A stretch of DNA of 64,000 nt, from assembly GCF_001659605.2 (NCBI RefSeq), contig NC_035163.2, positions 33,010,158-33,074,157 on the forward strand. The letters are read 5' to 3'. This DNA is from Manihot esculenta. Lineage: Eukaryota; Streptophyta; Magnoliopsida; Malpighiales; Euphorbiaceae. The first letter of the stretch is position 1. Each line of letters opens with the position of its first letter. Positions 39,684-51,834 of this stretch are shown here, piece by piece. Made by a program: the position numbers and the translations under genes. Under the pieces are notes generated by a model. The model saw nothing but the letters and a program-made list of their open reading frames with translations. It searched no databases and had not been told where the DNA came from.

Positions 39684-39695
39684 GCTCTGATACCA
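39684..39695 (-). other. Primer-binding site of element A
   Basis: The minus strand reads TGGTATCAGAGC, complementary to the 3' end of initiator tRNA-Met, 3 bases inside the LTR boundary. It fixes this LTR as the 5' LTR of element A. Confidence 0.85.
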
Positions 39696-39698
39696 ATC

Positions 39699-40405
39699 TG
39701 TAACAATCCGGAAACCGGACCGCTACCGGCGCTAGGATCCAGATCGGCTTAAGGCCGCCGGGACCCGTAACAAGCCTAACATACATCCTGTATACCTGTT
39801 AAATCCCATACATGATCAAACATAAACATAAAAAACTGTAAACTTTTTCTCCTTTCATTCACCAAGCTTAACCTGTGCATGCACAACTTATAATCATAAA
39901 ACCCCGCACTGGAGCCCTCATCAAATGCTCCAATGGGATAACATAACATACATTAAGCTTGGTTTACATAAACATCATTAAAATCTTTCATTAAAAAGAT
40001 CATGTATCAAAAAGGGATTAACATACACTAGGGCCAAGCATAATTCTATCCTCAATACAATTCATTACATTACATAACAGCTCAAAGCTTTACATTACAT
40101 TATTTTCATGTCCACATCTAGCTATTATATAAAAACATGACTTTACTCTGGTTGACCTTCTAGTCTATCCCGTACCTGCAAACCTGGGGTTAAGGGAATG
40201 GGGTGAGCTACAAGAGCCCAGTGAGCAGAATAGTAAAAACATGTAAAACATATGCTATCATGGAATGCATCACATCACAGAAAAATCACATCAAGGATGA
40301 ACTTGTCACCAATAGCCCTCTACACATTCCAATCGTGGCAGGGGCGTAGCATGGGCCTCACTGGTCTTTCTCTTAACATAGCATAACATAACATAACATT
40401 CCAAC
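39699..40405 (-). repeat. Element A 5' LTR, first portion
   Basis: On the plus strand it starts TGTAACAATCCGG, the reverse complement of an LTR 3' end, directly beyond the primer-binding site. After 707 bases it is interrupted by element B. The interruption repeats CCAAC (40401-40405 and 63051-63055). The LTR continues at 63056. Confidence 0.85.
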
Positions 40406-42541
40406 TGTAATACCCGGCTAGACTCCGGTATCGGAATTCCTACCGTCCGGTAGAATCTCGGGTGTCGGAGACCTCTAGAAGGGTAAAACCATGTTTTCAT
40501 AAAACGCTTTAATGTGTTTTATGTTTTAAGCATGAAAGAAAATGAGTTTTTGCATGAAAATAGCCTTGGAGGAAAACTCAGGTTCAGCCGCCGAACATAC
40601 ATGCACTTCGGGAGTGCTTTAGGCCCCCGAAGGCATAAGTGAGGAAAGTCCAGGTTCGGCCGCCGAACATGGCATGCATGCGGAGGCACGTTCGACTCCC
40701 GAATGTGGCCTAGCCAGCCACTATAAAGGGGTCCCTTAGCCGAAATGGGCGAGCTTTCTCCCCATTTTCGGCCAAGGTGAGCCCTCTGCCATCCCTCACC
40801 AATCTTGAGTTTCTTCCTTCAGATCTTCCAAGATTTTCATGAGTTTTCACTTTGTTTTGAAGTTTTTGAGCATTTGAGCAAGTTTTGGAGCTTTGAGGTT
40901 CAAAGAAACTCAACCCCTCCCATCTCCGAGTTTAGGTCGTCTCTCTCTCGATCTTCAAGAGGTAAGAGCCGATCTTAAGCTCATTGCATGTTTTAAGTAA
41001 GTTTTAAGTAGATCTATGGGGTAGAAATGCATGTTAGGTTATTGTTATGTTTATGAGTATATGTTGTGTTTATGAACAATGTGGATGTTTGATGTGTTGT
41101 AGATTGGGGTTTAAGTTAGTTGAAGCCCCTAGGAACTTGTATGCTTGAGTATGCATGTTGTAGAATAGGAAAAATGCAAGTTTGGAAGGTTTGGGAGGCA
41201 TTTGTGCATGAGGAGCTGAAGTTTCTGCCCTTTGGCAGAAACCAAGTTCGGCAGCCGAAGGACTTTCGGCCGCCGAACATGGCTGGGAGGCAAGCCTTTC
41301 GGCTGCCGAAGCCTGCCCCCGAAAAGAGACTTTCGTCTCTGGAGGGCACTTTCGGCCGCCGAAGGTGCCGCCGAAAGTGCCCTGTGCAGCCCTCATTTGC
41401 ATGTTTTTCCATGATGTTTTGAGGTGTTTTAAGGGGGTTTTTGGGGAGTATTTTAGAGTCATGTTCTAGTATGTTTGGTCCCTCATTGGAGTCCACCTGT
41501 GTAGGTTCAGACCCAAGGAACCGAGGACCACAGCAGTGAGTTCAGCTGCTTCGGTGTTGTCAGAGTCAGCCAGAGGTGAGTGGAACTAAATTTAATCTTT
41601 TAAATTGAGAAATTAAATGTTTATCATGTTTCATGCATCATGAGTATGCAATAGGATGATTGCATTAGATTTCACGAATATGTTGTATTGCATTCTTTAT
41701 TATTGATGTGGGTGAATGTTGGATGACCCAATTAGTCCCTAAGGTAAGACCAGGACCCCATTCTACGGCCTGGCACAGAAATGAAAGACCAGGACCCCAT
41801 TCTACAGCCTGGCACGGATATGGAACTCGAAGACCAGGAGCCCAGAGGAGGCCCTGGGGCAATGGTAAGTAATGTATGATATGACAGGAAGACCAGGACC
41901 CCATGCTATGGCCTGGCACAAATGATGCTGGGACTATTTGGTGACAAGTTCACCCAACCCTTATGTGAATTGTCTGTGTTATGATGCATTTCATTGGAGC
42001 ATGTTTGTTAATATGTTTTTATGGTTCTACTCACTGGGCTCTTTAGCTCACCCCTCTCCCTTTAACCCCCAGGCTTGCAGGTACATGATAGAGCAAGAGG
42101 TCGGATAGAGTAAAGTCATGGTTATGTAATAGCTAGCAGTGGACATGATTAAATTGTAATGTAATGTCTTATACAGTTATGATGATGTATTGAGGTTTAG
42201 AAATTGTGCTTGACCGAGTTTGTATAGTAATCCCTTTTGATACATGATCTATAGAATGTTTTATGATGTTTATGTTCAACCAAGCTTAATTCATGTATGT
42301 TATGATACCCCATTGGAGCATTTGATGAGGGCTCCAGTGTGTGGTTTATGTTATGTTATGAGTATGCACAAGTTGAGCTTGGTTTATGGAAAGGAAAAGT
42401 TTACAGGTTTATGAGTATGTATGATCATGTATGAGATTTGACAGGTTCACAGGTTATATGTCAGGCTTGCTACGGGTCCCGGCGATCTTAAGCCGATCTG
42501 GATCTTAGCGCCGGTAGCGGTCCGATTTTCGGATCGTTACA
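40406..42541 (+). repeat. Element B 5' LTR (2,136 bp)
   Basis: Starts TGTAATACCCGG and ends GATCGTTACA. It has a TATA box TATAAAGG at 40732, exact palindromes TTCGGCCGCCGAA at 40654, 41265 and 41351 with several one-base variants, a predicted leader donor after 40961, acceptor after 41504 and second donor after 41575. Repeats of a GACCAGGACCCCATTCTACGG unit lie at 41745-41915. Compared with the 3' LTR it lacks three palindrome-bearing blocks of 20, 20 and 54 bases. Confidence 0.92.
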
Positions 42542-42544
42542 GAG

Positions 42545-42556
42545 TGGTATCAGAGC
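42545..42556 (+). other. Primer-binding site of element B
   Basis: TGGTATCAGAGC, complementary to initiator tRNA-Met, starts 3 bases after the 5' LTR ends. In the predicted spliced leader (donor 41575, acceptor 42796) this site is removed. Confidence 0.9.
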
Positions 42557-42804
42557 CCTAGGTTCATATGGTTGGACCTAGAGTGTCGGGCTCATAGATG
42601 TTATAAAAGGTCAAGCACAATAGGAAAGATCATGTCCACTAGGATAGGATGTGGAGTCCTGTTGATGTGAAATGCCATGATAATATGCATGTGCATTAAT
42701 GATATGCTATGATATGTGATGTATGTGATGCGGGTTCATGTGTTCCCACATGAACCATATGGTGCTAATGTTTGTTTGTTATGTGCTGTTTTTCAGAAAA
42801 TAGG

Positions 42805-44400
42805 ATGAGAGGAACTCGTCGATCTGCACGATTGACTGGAGTGCCACCTGAGGATGAGGGCACGAGCGCCCGTCCTCCTGCATTGCCTAGGGCAATGTCT
42901 AGTAGGTCTAGCAGAGAAAGAGCAGCAAGAGACCCTAGAAGGTCTCTAGATCTGGGTAGAAGCAGATCAGTGAGGGGAATAGTTTAGGGAGGAATGTCAG
43001 AGGACATGGGGGATGATATGGATGTAGAGCAGAGGAGGGATGGCAGTCTGGGAGTTAGCATGTCAGAAGAAGGTATGGGAGAGTCCCAAGGAGGTACTCA
43101 GGCCTCGGGATTTGTTCAGCCACCCCACTACCCACACTTCTCACAATATCCCGGGTATTCGATGGGAGGTACATCGGATTACCCTAGCTTTACCCCTTAT
43201 CCCACACACATGCCCTACCCACCTTACTACCCACCATACTCACAGTACCCGATGTATCCACCCCCACCCTACTATCCAAATCCAGCAAACCCTACCACAG
43301 AAAATGTTGCACCTCCTCCACCATCAGCAGAAACCCCAGTTCCAGAAACTCAATTACCTAGGCCTAGCTCATCTGGTGGGAGCAAGGTCAAGATGACTGA
43401 ATATATGAAGCTGGGTGCTCCCCAGTTTGAATCAAGTGATGACCCGTTTGTGTATCTTGAGAGGGTCAAGACAATTACAGAAGAGTTAGGGGCGGATGAC
43501 AGTAGAGCCATCCAGATGGCTGGGTTCACATTAAAATGCAAGAAAGCCCGAGAGTGGTTTAAGAATTATGTGAGCTCGAGGGTGGAAAGCTTATCATGGG
43601 AGGAGTTTGCAAACGAGTTTGCAGGATGGGCTTTCCCTGACAGTTCAAGAGAATTGAAGATGGTAGAGTTTGAGCAGTTGAGGCAGACAGATGAAATGAG
43701 TGTAAAGGAGTACACCGACAGATTCTTGGAGCTGTTGCCTTTTGCTGGGCAGAGTCTGGATACAGATTCAAAGAAGTCAAGGAGGTATGTCATGAAACTT
43801 CATTCCAGGTATTCCTCCTTGATTCAGTCAGTGGACAGGGAGAGCTTCCATGCCATAGTAGATATGGCCAGGAAAATGGAGGCCAGTGCCATCATTCAGG
43901 GGACAGTTAAGCAGTCAGTGGCACAGTCTTCTGGTCCTAAAACCCCGGATGGGGGAAGGTTAGATCCCTCTACCCTGAGTGCAGCAGCTTCAGGCAGCAA
44001 GAGATGGGGCAAAGCCAAGACTAAGAAGAATAAGTTCTGGAGCAAAGTCAAGTCCAGTATGGGATTTGGGAGTGGCTCAAGCTCTGGTGCGGATAATGCA
44101 GTTTGTGCAAGGTGTGGTAAGCCACACAAGGGAGTATGTCGGTTTGGGACGACAGCTTGTTTCAGATGTGGTTAGGAGGGGCATATGGCTCGAAAATGTC
44201 CAAAAGCAGTCTCGATGGCACAGTCCCAGCAGACAGCTTCAGGTAGTGTAGCGCAGCCAGCAGCTCCAGCCACGACTTAGGCCAGTGGCAGAGGCAGAGG
44301 GAGAGGGGCAGCCTCTTCTTCAGCGGGTTTCAGAGGAGAAGGTCCATCAGCTCCAGCACGGATCTTCACAATGACACAGCAGGAGGCAGATGCATCTAAC
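42805..44400 (+). pseudogene. Element B gag, with several stops
   Basis: Starts MRGTRRSARLTGVPPED, 8 nt after a TTTTTCAG splice-acceptor-like site. It has the same layout as A and D gag: basic N-terminus, Pro/Tyr-rich region (YPPYYPPYSQYPMYPP), capsid core (FVYLERVKTI, KKAREWFKNYV, WAFPDSSRELK) and zinc knuckle. Stops: TAG at 42985, TAG at 44173 inside the zinc knuckle (CFRCG, stop, EGHMARKC) and TAG near 44278, each where relatives have Gln; then TAA near 44434 before protease. It cannot make Gag-Pol. Confidence 0.88.
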
Positions 44401-44439
44401 ACCGTGGTGGTAGGTAACTTAGTCATTGGTTGTTAAGAT

Positions 44440-47400
44440 GTGTATGCCTTGATGGACCCTGGTGCATCTCATTCTTTTATTGCTCCGAGAGCCGTGGAGA
44501 GGTTGGGTCTAATGATCTCTGGGTTAGAGTGTCCTCTCTGGGTCAGTGGACCCAAGTGTGATCCATCAGTGGCAGAGTCAGTCTGCCAGTGTAGTCCTGT
44601 GTTTGTTGAGGGAAGATGCTTATCCGCCGACCTAGTGGTTCTAGATTTGACAGATTTTGACGTCATTCTAGGGATGGACTGGTTATCTACCCATGGTGCT
44701 ACCTTGGACTGCAGGGACAAGGTAGTCAGGTTCAGAAGTCAGGATGGGTTAGAGGTCGTCTTCAGAGGAGACAGGAGGGGTACACCTAGAGGTCTGATAT
44801 CAGCTTTTCAGGCTCGCAAGTTGCTTAGGAGGGGATGTCAGGGGTATTTGGCTCATGTGAGAGAGCTTAGCAGTCAGGTTAGAGAGCCCGCCTCGGTGCC
44901 GGTGGTCAGAGAGTTTTTGGATGTGTTCCCAGACGAGCTACTAGGTTTACCACCTGCTAGGGAGATAGAGTTCGAGATAGAACTGATGCCTGGAACCCGA
45001 CCGATCTCTATCCCTCCTTATAGGATGGCGCCAGCAGAATTGAAAGAGTTGAAGGAGCAGTTGCAGGAGCTGGTAGACAAGGGCTTCATCCGACCGAGTA
45101 CCTCACCCTGGGGTGCTCCAGTTTTGTTTGTGAGAAAGAAGGATGAATCCCTCATACTTTGTATCGATTACAGGCAGTTGAACAAAGTCACTACCAAGAA
45201 CAGGTACCCTTTGCCAAGGATCGATGATCTATTCGACCAGCTAGCAGGAGCGGGTTGTTTCTCTAAAATAGATCTGAGGTCCGGGTATCATCAGCTGAGG
45301 ATCAGAGAGGAGGATGTGCCAAAGACAGCTTTCAGGACCAGATATGGGCATTTTGAGTTCCTTGTGATGCCGTTCGGATTAACCAACGCCCCTGCAGCAT
45401 TCATGGATTTCATGAATAGAGTGTTTAGCCAATACTTAGATCACTTTGTTATTGTCTTCATAGATAATATCTTAGTGTATTCCAGGAATGCAGAGGAGCA
45501 TGCCCATCATCTGAGGTTGGTTCTGCAGACCTTGAGGGAACATGGCTTGTATGCCAAGTTCTCCAAGTATGAGTTCTGGCTGAGGAGCATTTCATTCTTG
45601 GGGCATGTGGTGTCGAAAAATGGAATAGAGGTGGACCCCAAGAAGGTAGAAGCTGTGGCTAACCGGCCTAGACCCACTTCAGTGACAGAGATCAGGAGTT
45701 TCTTGGGTTTGGCAGGTTACTACAGGAGGTTCGTTCAGGACTTCTCAAAAATTGCAGCTCCTCTGACGAGACTAACCAGGAAGAATCAGAAGTTTGTGTG
45801 GATCGACCAGTGCGAAGAGAGTTTTGAAGAGCTTAAGAAGAGGTTAACGTCAGCACCAGTGTTAGCTCTGCCAGCTAGCAATGAGGACTTCACAGTGTTC
45901 TGTGATGCATCCCGAGTGGGTCTGGGTTGTGTGCTAATGCAGAATGAAAGGGTGATTGCTTATGCTTCTAGGCAGCTAAAGAAGCATGAGTTGAATTACC
46001 CCACACATGACCTGGAAATGGCAGCCGTTATCTTTGCACTCAAGATGTGGAGGCATTACCTTTACGGTGTTAAATGTGAGATCTTCACAGATCATAAAAG
46101 CCTACAGTACATCCTGAGTCAAAGAGATTTAAACTTGAGACAGAGAAGATGGGTAGAACTGCTGAGTGATTATGATTGCAAGATTCAATACCATCCGGGT
46201 AAGGCGAATGTTGTGGCAGACGCCCTAAGCCAGAAGTCACTAGGTAGTTTATCCCACATCACGGCGGAGAGGAGACCAGTGGTGAAGGAGTTTTACAAGC
46301 TCATTGATGAAGGTCTACAGTTGGAGTTGTCTGGTACAGGTGCTTTAGTTGCTCAAATGAGAGTGGCACCCGTGTTTCTGGAGCAGGTGGCTCAGAAACA
46401 GCATGAGGACCCAGAGTTAGTGAAGATTGCCAAGACTGTTCAGTCAGGCAAAGACAGTGAGTTCAGATTCGACAATAAGGGGATCCTCCGCTATGGGAGT
46501 CGATTGTGTGTACCATATGACGTAGGGCTAAAAGGAGACATTATGAGAGAGGCTCATAATGCAAGATACAACATTCACCCCGGAGCCACCAAGATGTATC
46601 AAGATCTGAAGAAGGTTTATTGGTGGCCAGCTATGAAGAGAGAAGTGGCACAGTTTGTGTCAGCCTGCGAAGTGTGTCAGAGGGTGAAGCTGGAACATCA
46701 GAAGCCGGCTGGAATGCTTAACCTGCTACCTATTCCAGAGTGGAAATGGGAGAATATAGCTATGGACTTCGTAGTGGGGTTACCGGCGACGTCCAACAGA
46801 TTGGACTCCATATGGGTGATTGTGGACAGACTCACCAAATCTGCTCACTTCATCCCTGTCAGGAGTGACTATTATGTGAACAAATTGGCACAGGTGTATG
46901 TTGATGAGATTGTCAGGCTGCATGGGGTTCCTGTTTCTATAGTGTCCGATAGAGGACCCCAGTTCACCTCCAGGTTTTGGCGGAGTCTGCAGGATGCCAT
47001 GGGTACCAGGTTGGATTTTAGCACTGCTTTCCATCCACAGACGGACGGACAGTCGGAGAGGACCATCCAGACAATAGAGGACATGCTTAGAATGTGTGTG
47101 CTGGACTTTGGAGATTCTTGGAGGCAGCATCTGCCTTTGGTGGAGTTTGCCTACAATAACAGCCATCATGCTAGCATCGGGATGGCTCCATATGAAGCTT
47201 TGTATGGGAGGAAGTGCAGATCACCTGTTTGCTGGGAAGAAGTTGGAGAAAAGGCCTTGGCAGGGCCTGAGCTAGTAGAAATCACCAGCAGGGTGGTACC
47301 CTTAATCAGAGAAAGAATCAAGACTGCTGCAAGTAGACAGAAGAGTTATGCAGACATCCGCAGAAGGCAAGTAGAGTTTCAGGAGGGGGATCTGGTATTG

Positions 47401-47652
47401 CTCAAGGTGTCTCCTATGAAAGGAGTGGTTCGGTTCGGGAAGAAAGGTAAGCTGGCTCCACGGTACATCGGACCCTTTGAAGTCTTGCAAAAGATTGGGA
47501 ATGTATTGTACAAGCTGGATTTACCTGCTTCAATGGAAAGAATCCATCCGGTTTTCCATGTTTCTATGTTGAGGAAGTTCGTGTCAGATCCGGGCAAGGT
47601 TCTTAGTGAGCCTGATGTGGAGATCCAAGAGGATCTCACCTATGTTGAATAG
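44440..47652 (+). pseudogene. Element B pol: protease, RT, RNase H, integrase
   Basis: A 1,070-codon open frame with protease [15 protein letters not shown] ([25 protein letters not shown]), RNase H ([24 protein letters not shown]), integrase zinc finger ([22 protein letters not shown]) and core ([29 protein letters not shown]). The RT active site reads FIDNILVYS where D has FIDDILVYS: one of the two adjacent catalytic aspartates is Asn, so the polymerase should be dead. The frame stops at a TAG after DLTYVE; the remaining 55 residues with the chromodomain-like tail follow, with a second TAG where D has Trp. Confidence 0.92.
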
Positions 47653-47894
47653 CCAGTACGTATTCTGGACACTCAAATCAGGAAGTTGAGGAACAAGGAA
47701 ATCCCGATGGTGAAAGTCCTTTGGAACCACCACAATTTGGAAGAATGCACCTAGGAGACACGGGAGTCCATGCTCCAGCAATACCCTTATCTTTTCTAAA
47801 GTTAGTTTCTTATATGTTTCATGTGTTTTATGTGTATGATATGTTATATGCCTTGCATGTGCTAGTTGAGGAACATTCGGGGACGAATGTTCTT

Positions 47895-47907
47895 AAGGGG
47901 GGGAGAA
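47895..47907 (+). other. Element B polypurine tract
   Basis: AAGGGGGGGAGAA lies directly before the 3' LTR start TGTAATACCC. It is preceded by CGGGGACGAATGTTCTT, a block also present before the D 3' LTR. It would prime plus-strand DNA synthesis. Confidence 0.85.
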
Positions 47908-49912
47908 TGTAATACCCGGCTAGACTCCGGTATCGAAATTCCTACCGTCCAATGGAATCTCGGGTGTCGGAGACCTCTAGAAGGGTAAAACCATGTTTTC
48001 ATAAAATGTTTTAATGTGTTTTATGTTTTAAGCATGAAAGAAAATGAGTTTTTGCATGAAAATAGCCTTGGAGGAAAACTCAGGTTCGGCCGCCGAACCC
48101 CAAGTTCGGTCGCCGAACATAAATGTACTTCGGGAGTGCTTTAGGCCCCCGAAGGCATAAGTGAGGAAAGTCCAGGTTCGGCCGCCGAACCTTATGTTCG
48201 GCCGCCGAACATGGCATGCATGCGGAGGCACGTTCAACTCCCGAATGTGGCCTGGCCAGCCACTATAAAGGGGTCCCTTAGCCGAAATGGGCGAGCTTTC
48301 TCCCCATTTTCGGCCAAGGTGAGCCCTCCGCCATCCCTCACCAATCTTGAGTTTCTTCCTTCAGATCTTCCAAGATTTTCATGAGTTTTCACTTTGTTTT
48401 GAAGTTTTTGAGCATTTGAGCAAGTTTTGGAGCTTTGAGGTTCAAAGAAATTCAACCCCTCCCATCTCCGAGTTTAGGTCGTCTCCCTCTCGATCTTCAA
48501 GAGGTAAGAGCCGATCTTAAGCTCATTGCATGTTTTAAGTAAGTTTTAAGTAGATCTATGGGGTAGAAATGCATGTTAGGTTATTGTTATGTTTATGGGT
48601 ATATGTTGTGTTTGTGAACATTGTGGATGTTTGATGTGTTGTAGATTGGGGTTTAAGTTAGTTGAAGCCCCTAGGAACTTGTATGCTTGAGTATGCATGT
48701 TGTAGAATAGGAAAAATGCAAGTTTGGAAGGTTTGGGAGGCATTTGTGCATGAGGAGCTGAAGTTTCTGCCCTTTGGCAGAAACCAGGTTCGGCAGCCGA
48801 AGGACTTTCGGCCGCTGAACATGGCTGGGAGGCAAGCCTTTCGGCTGCCGAAGCCTGCCCCCGAAAAGAGACTTTCGTCTCTGGAGGGCACTTTCGGCCG
48901 CCGAAGGTGCCGCCGAACCTGCCTGACTTTCGGCTCTAGAGGGACTTTCGACCCCCGAAGGTGCCGCCGAAAGTGCCCTGTGCAGCCCTCCGTTGCATGT
49001 TTTTCCATGATGTTTTGAGGTGTTTTAAGGGGGTTTTTGGGGAGTATTTTAGAGTCATGTTCTAGTATGTTTGGTCCCTCATTGGAGTCCACCTGTGTAG
49101 GTTCGGACCCAAGGAACCGAGGACCCCAGCAGTGAGTTCAGCTGCTTCGGTGTTGTCAGAGTCAGCCAGAGGTGAGTGGAACTAAACTTAATCTTTTAAA
49201 TTGAGAAATTAAATGTTTATCATGTTTCATGCATCATGAGTATGCAATAGGATGATTGCATTAGATTTCACGAATATGTTGCATTGCATTCTTTATTGTT
49301 GATGTGGGTGAATGTTGGATGACCCAATTAGTCCCTGAGGGAAGACCAGGACCCCATTCTACGGCCTGGCACGGAAATGAAAGACCAGGACCCCATTCTA
49401 CGGCCTGGTACGGATATGGGACTCGAAGACCAGGAGCCCAGAGGAGGCCCTGGGGCAATGGTAAGTAATGTATGATATGACAGGAAGACCAAGACCCCAT
49501 GCTACGGCCTGGCACAAATGATGCTGGGACTATTTGGTGACAAGTTCACCCAACCCTTATGTGAATTGTCTGTGTTATGATGCATTTCATTGGAGCATGT
49601 TTGTTAATATGTTTTTATGGTTCTACTCACTGGGCTTTTTAGCTCACCCCTCTCCCTTTAACCCCCAGGCTTGCAGGTACAGGATAGAGCAGGAGGTCGG
49701 ATAGAGTAAAGTCATGGTTATGTAATAGCTAGCAGTGGACATGATTAAATTGTAATGTAATGTCTTATACAGTTATGATGATGTATTGAGGTTTAGAAAT
49801 TGTGCTTGACCAAGTTTGTATAGTAATCCCTTTTGATACATGATCTATAGAATGTTTTATGATGTTTATGTTCAACCAAGCTTAATTCATGTATGTTATG
49901 ATACCCCATTGG
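47908..49912 (+). repeat. Element B 3' LTR, first portion
   Basis: Matches the 5' LTR with scattered substitutions and the three extra palindrome-bearing blocks near 48095, 48183 and 48917. It breaks at 49912 within ACCCCATTGG, where solo LTR C begins. The same sequence is continuous in the 5' LTR (GATACCCCATTGGAGC, near 42310). Confidence 0.92.
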
Positions 49913-50083
49913 TGTAACGACCCCAAAATGGACCGTCACCGGCGCTAGGATTCAGGTCGGCTTAAGGCCGCCAGAACCCGTAGCAAGCCTGCTATACTCT
50001 CTGTGTACCTGTAAACCTCATACATGATCATACATTTTCTGTGAAAATAAAAACTCTTTTCTGAACCAAGGCTTAACCTATGC

Positions 50084-51834
50084 ATGCACTATCGCTGTAC
50101 TCTGTACTCATGTACTCTGTACTCTGTATCCCTGACTAGAGCTTGCTCTAGATGGGTTAACTCATACCTGTTAAGCCTGATTTTCACATACAGGAAAACA
50201 TATATACATATACAGATCATGTACAAAACATACATTACTAGGGCAAGCACATGTATAACTGTATACACAACTATTACATCTCTTGAATATGACATGTCCA
50301 CTCTAAGCTATTACAAATCTCTTTACTCTTCCTGTACTCTGCTGAACTGTCCCTGTACACTGTACACTGAACCTGTAAAACTGGGGTTAAGGGAGTGGGA
50401 TGAGCTCTATAGCCCAGTGAGTAGAACAGTAAACATCTCAGTCAAATATGATCTCATGGAATGCACCATAGCACAGACAAGCCACATCAAGAGTAAACCT
50501 GTCACCACATAGTCCCAGTAACTCTGTGCCAGGGCGTAGAATCGAGCACTTGGTCTTCCTGTCATATATGTATATGTGTATATAACACCTCTGTACTTAC
50601 CATTGCCAAGGCGTAGTCATAGGCTCCTAGACTTTGCTATACCTGCCAGGGCGTAGTCAAAGGCTCCTGGACTTTGCTATACCTGCCAGGGCGTAGTCAA
50701 AGGCTCCTGGACTTCCTGTCTGAGACTATTGGATCATTCAGCATTCACTCACATCATCAAATAACAATGCAATGTAACATATTCGTGGATACTAATGCAA
50801 TCAACCTATGGCATAATCATGATGCATGAGATATGCTAAAACATTCCATTGTGCAAGTAAAAAGTTCAGTTTAGTTCCACTCACCTCTGGCTATCTGGAC
50901 TGACTGACTCTGCAGGCTCTGAAACTCTGGAGCAGTACTCACTGCTGCTCTCTCTGGTTCCTCTGGTCTGTACCTATACAGATGGACTCAAATGAGGGAC
51001 CAAACAAACTTATGAATAACTCTCTTAACCTCCCCAAGAATCCCCTTAAACTCACTCAACTATCCATGCAAAGCATGCAAAAGAAAGCTGGACAGGACAC
51101 TTTCGGCGGCAGGTTCGGCGGCCGAAAGTCCCCTCCAGAGACGAACCTCAAGCACCTTCGGCGGCCGAATCTCAAGCTTCGGCGGCCGAACCCTTTCGGG
51201 GGCAAGTTTCGGGGGCCAAAAGGCACTCCAGAGACGAAAGTCTCTAACCTTCGGCGGCACCTTCGACGGCCGAATCCCCTAAACAGAGCCGAACATGCAA
51301 AACTCGCGGGAGCAAGCTGTGGCAGCCTAAGCTACCATGCAAGAGGTTCGGCGGTCGAATGAACCTTCGGCTGCCGAACCTGAGTTCATCCAGAACTCAG
51401 CCCCGACGGCAAACAAGCTCCTCCATCCCTTCAATCTCGCAAAACATGCAAACTTCCACTCCTCAACACACATATACTCATGTATATGTACAAAGGGGTC
51501 CAAAACTACCTAAAAACCCCAACAAACACATCAAACAGAACACATAATCATGCTTACAAGCTAAACCATCAAAAACACCCTTTGTCACCTAAGCATGCAT
51601 CTCTACCCAAACCTTCAGAAAACCTCTGTCAAACTTCACTTACCTCCTGTAAACAAGAAGATGACCGATCTGAACAAAGCAAATGGATCAACTTCTCTTC
51701 AAACTCAAAAACACTCGAAACTAAGCTTTTTCACTTCAAAGTCAAAAACCAACAAACACTCTGCATGAGCTGGGCTTGCAAATAAATCATGGGAGATGTG
51801 GCCAATCTTCTGGACAGGGTTTGGAGCCAACACC
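50084..51834. other. Interior of solo LTR C, no genes
   Basis: All frames here (for example 50982-51362 and 51480-51785) lie inside the non-coding LTR and are products of its palindromes and repeats. I see no conserved domain. Confidence 0.8.
51100..51834. repeat. 735-bp flanking duplication, left copy
   Basis: This stretch of solo LTR C, starting CTTTCGGCGGCAGG and ending GGAGCCAACACC at the D boundary, recurs immediately after D at 61736-62470. The one difference I saw is T versus C in a palindrome (near 51356 and 61989). Confidence 0.92.
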
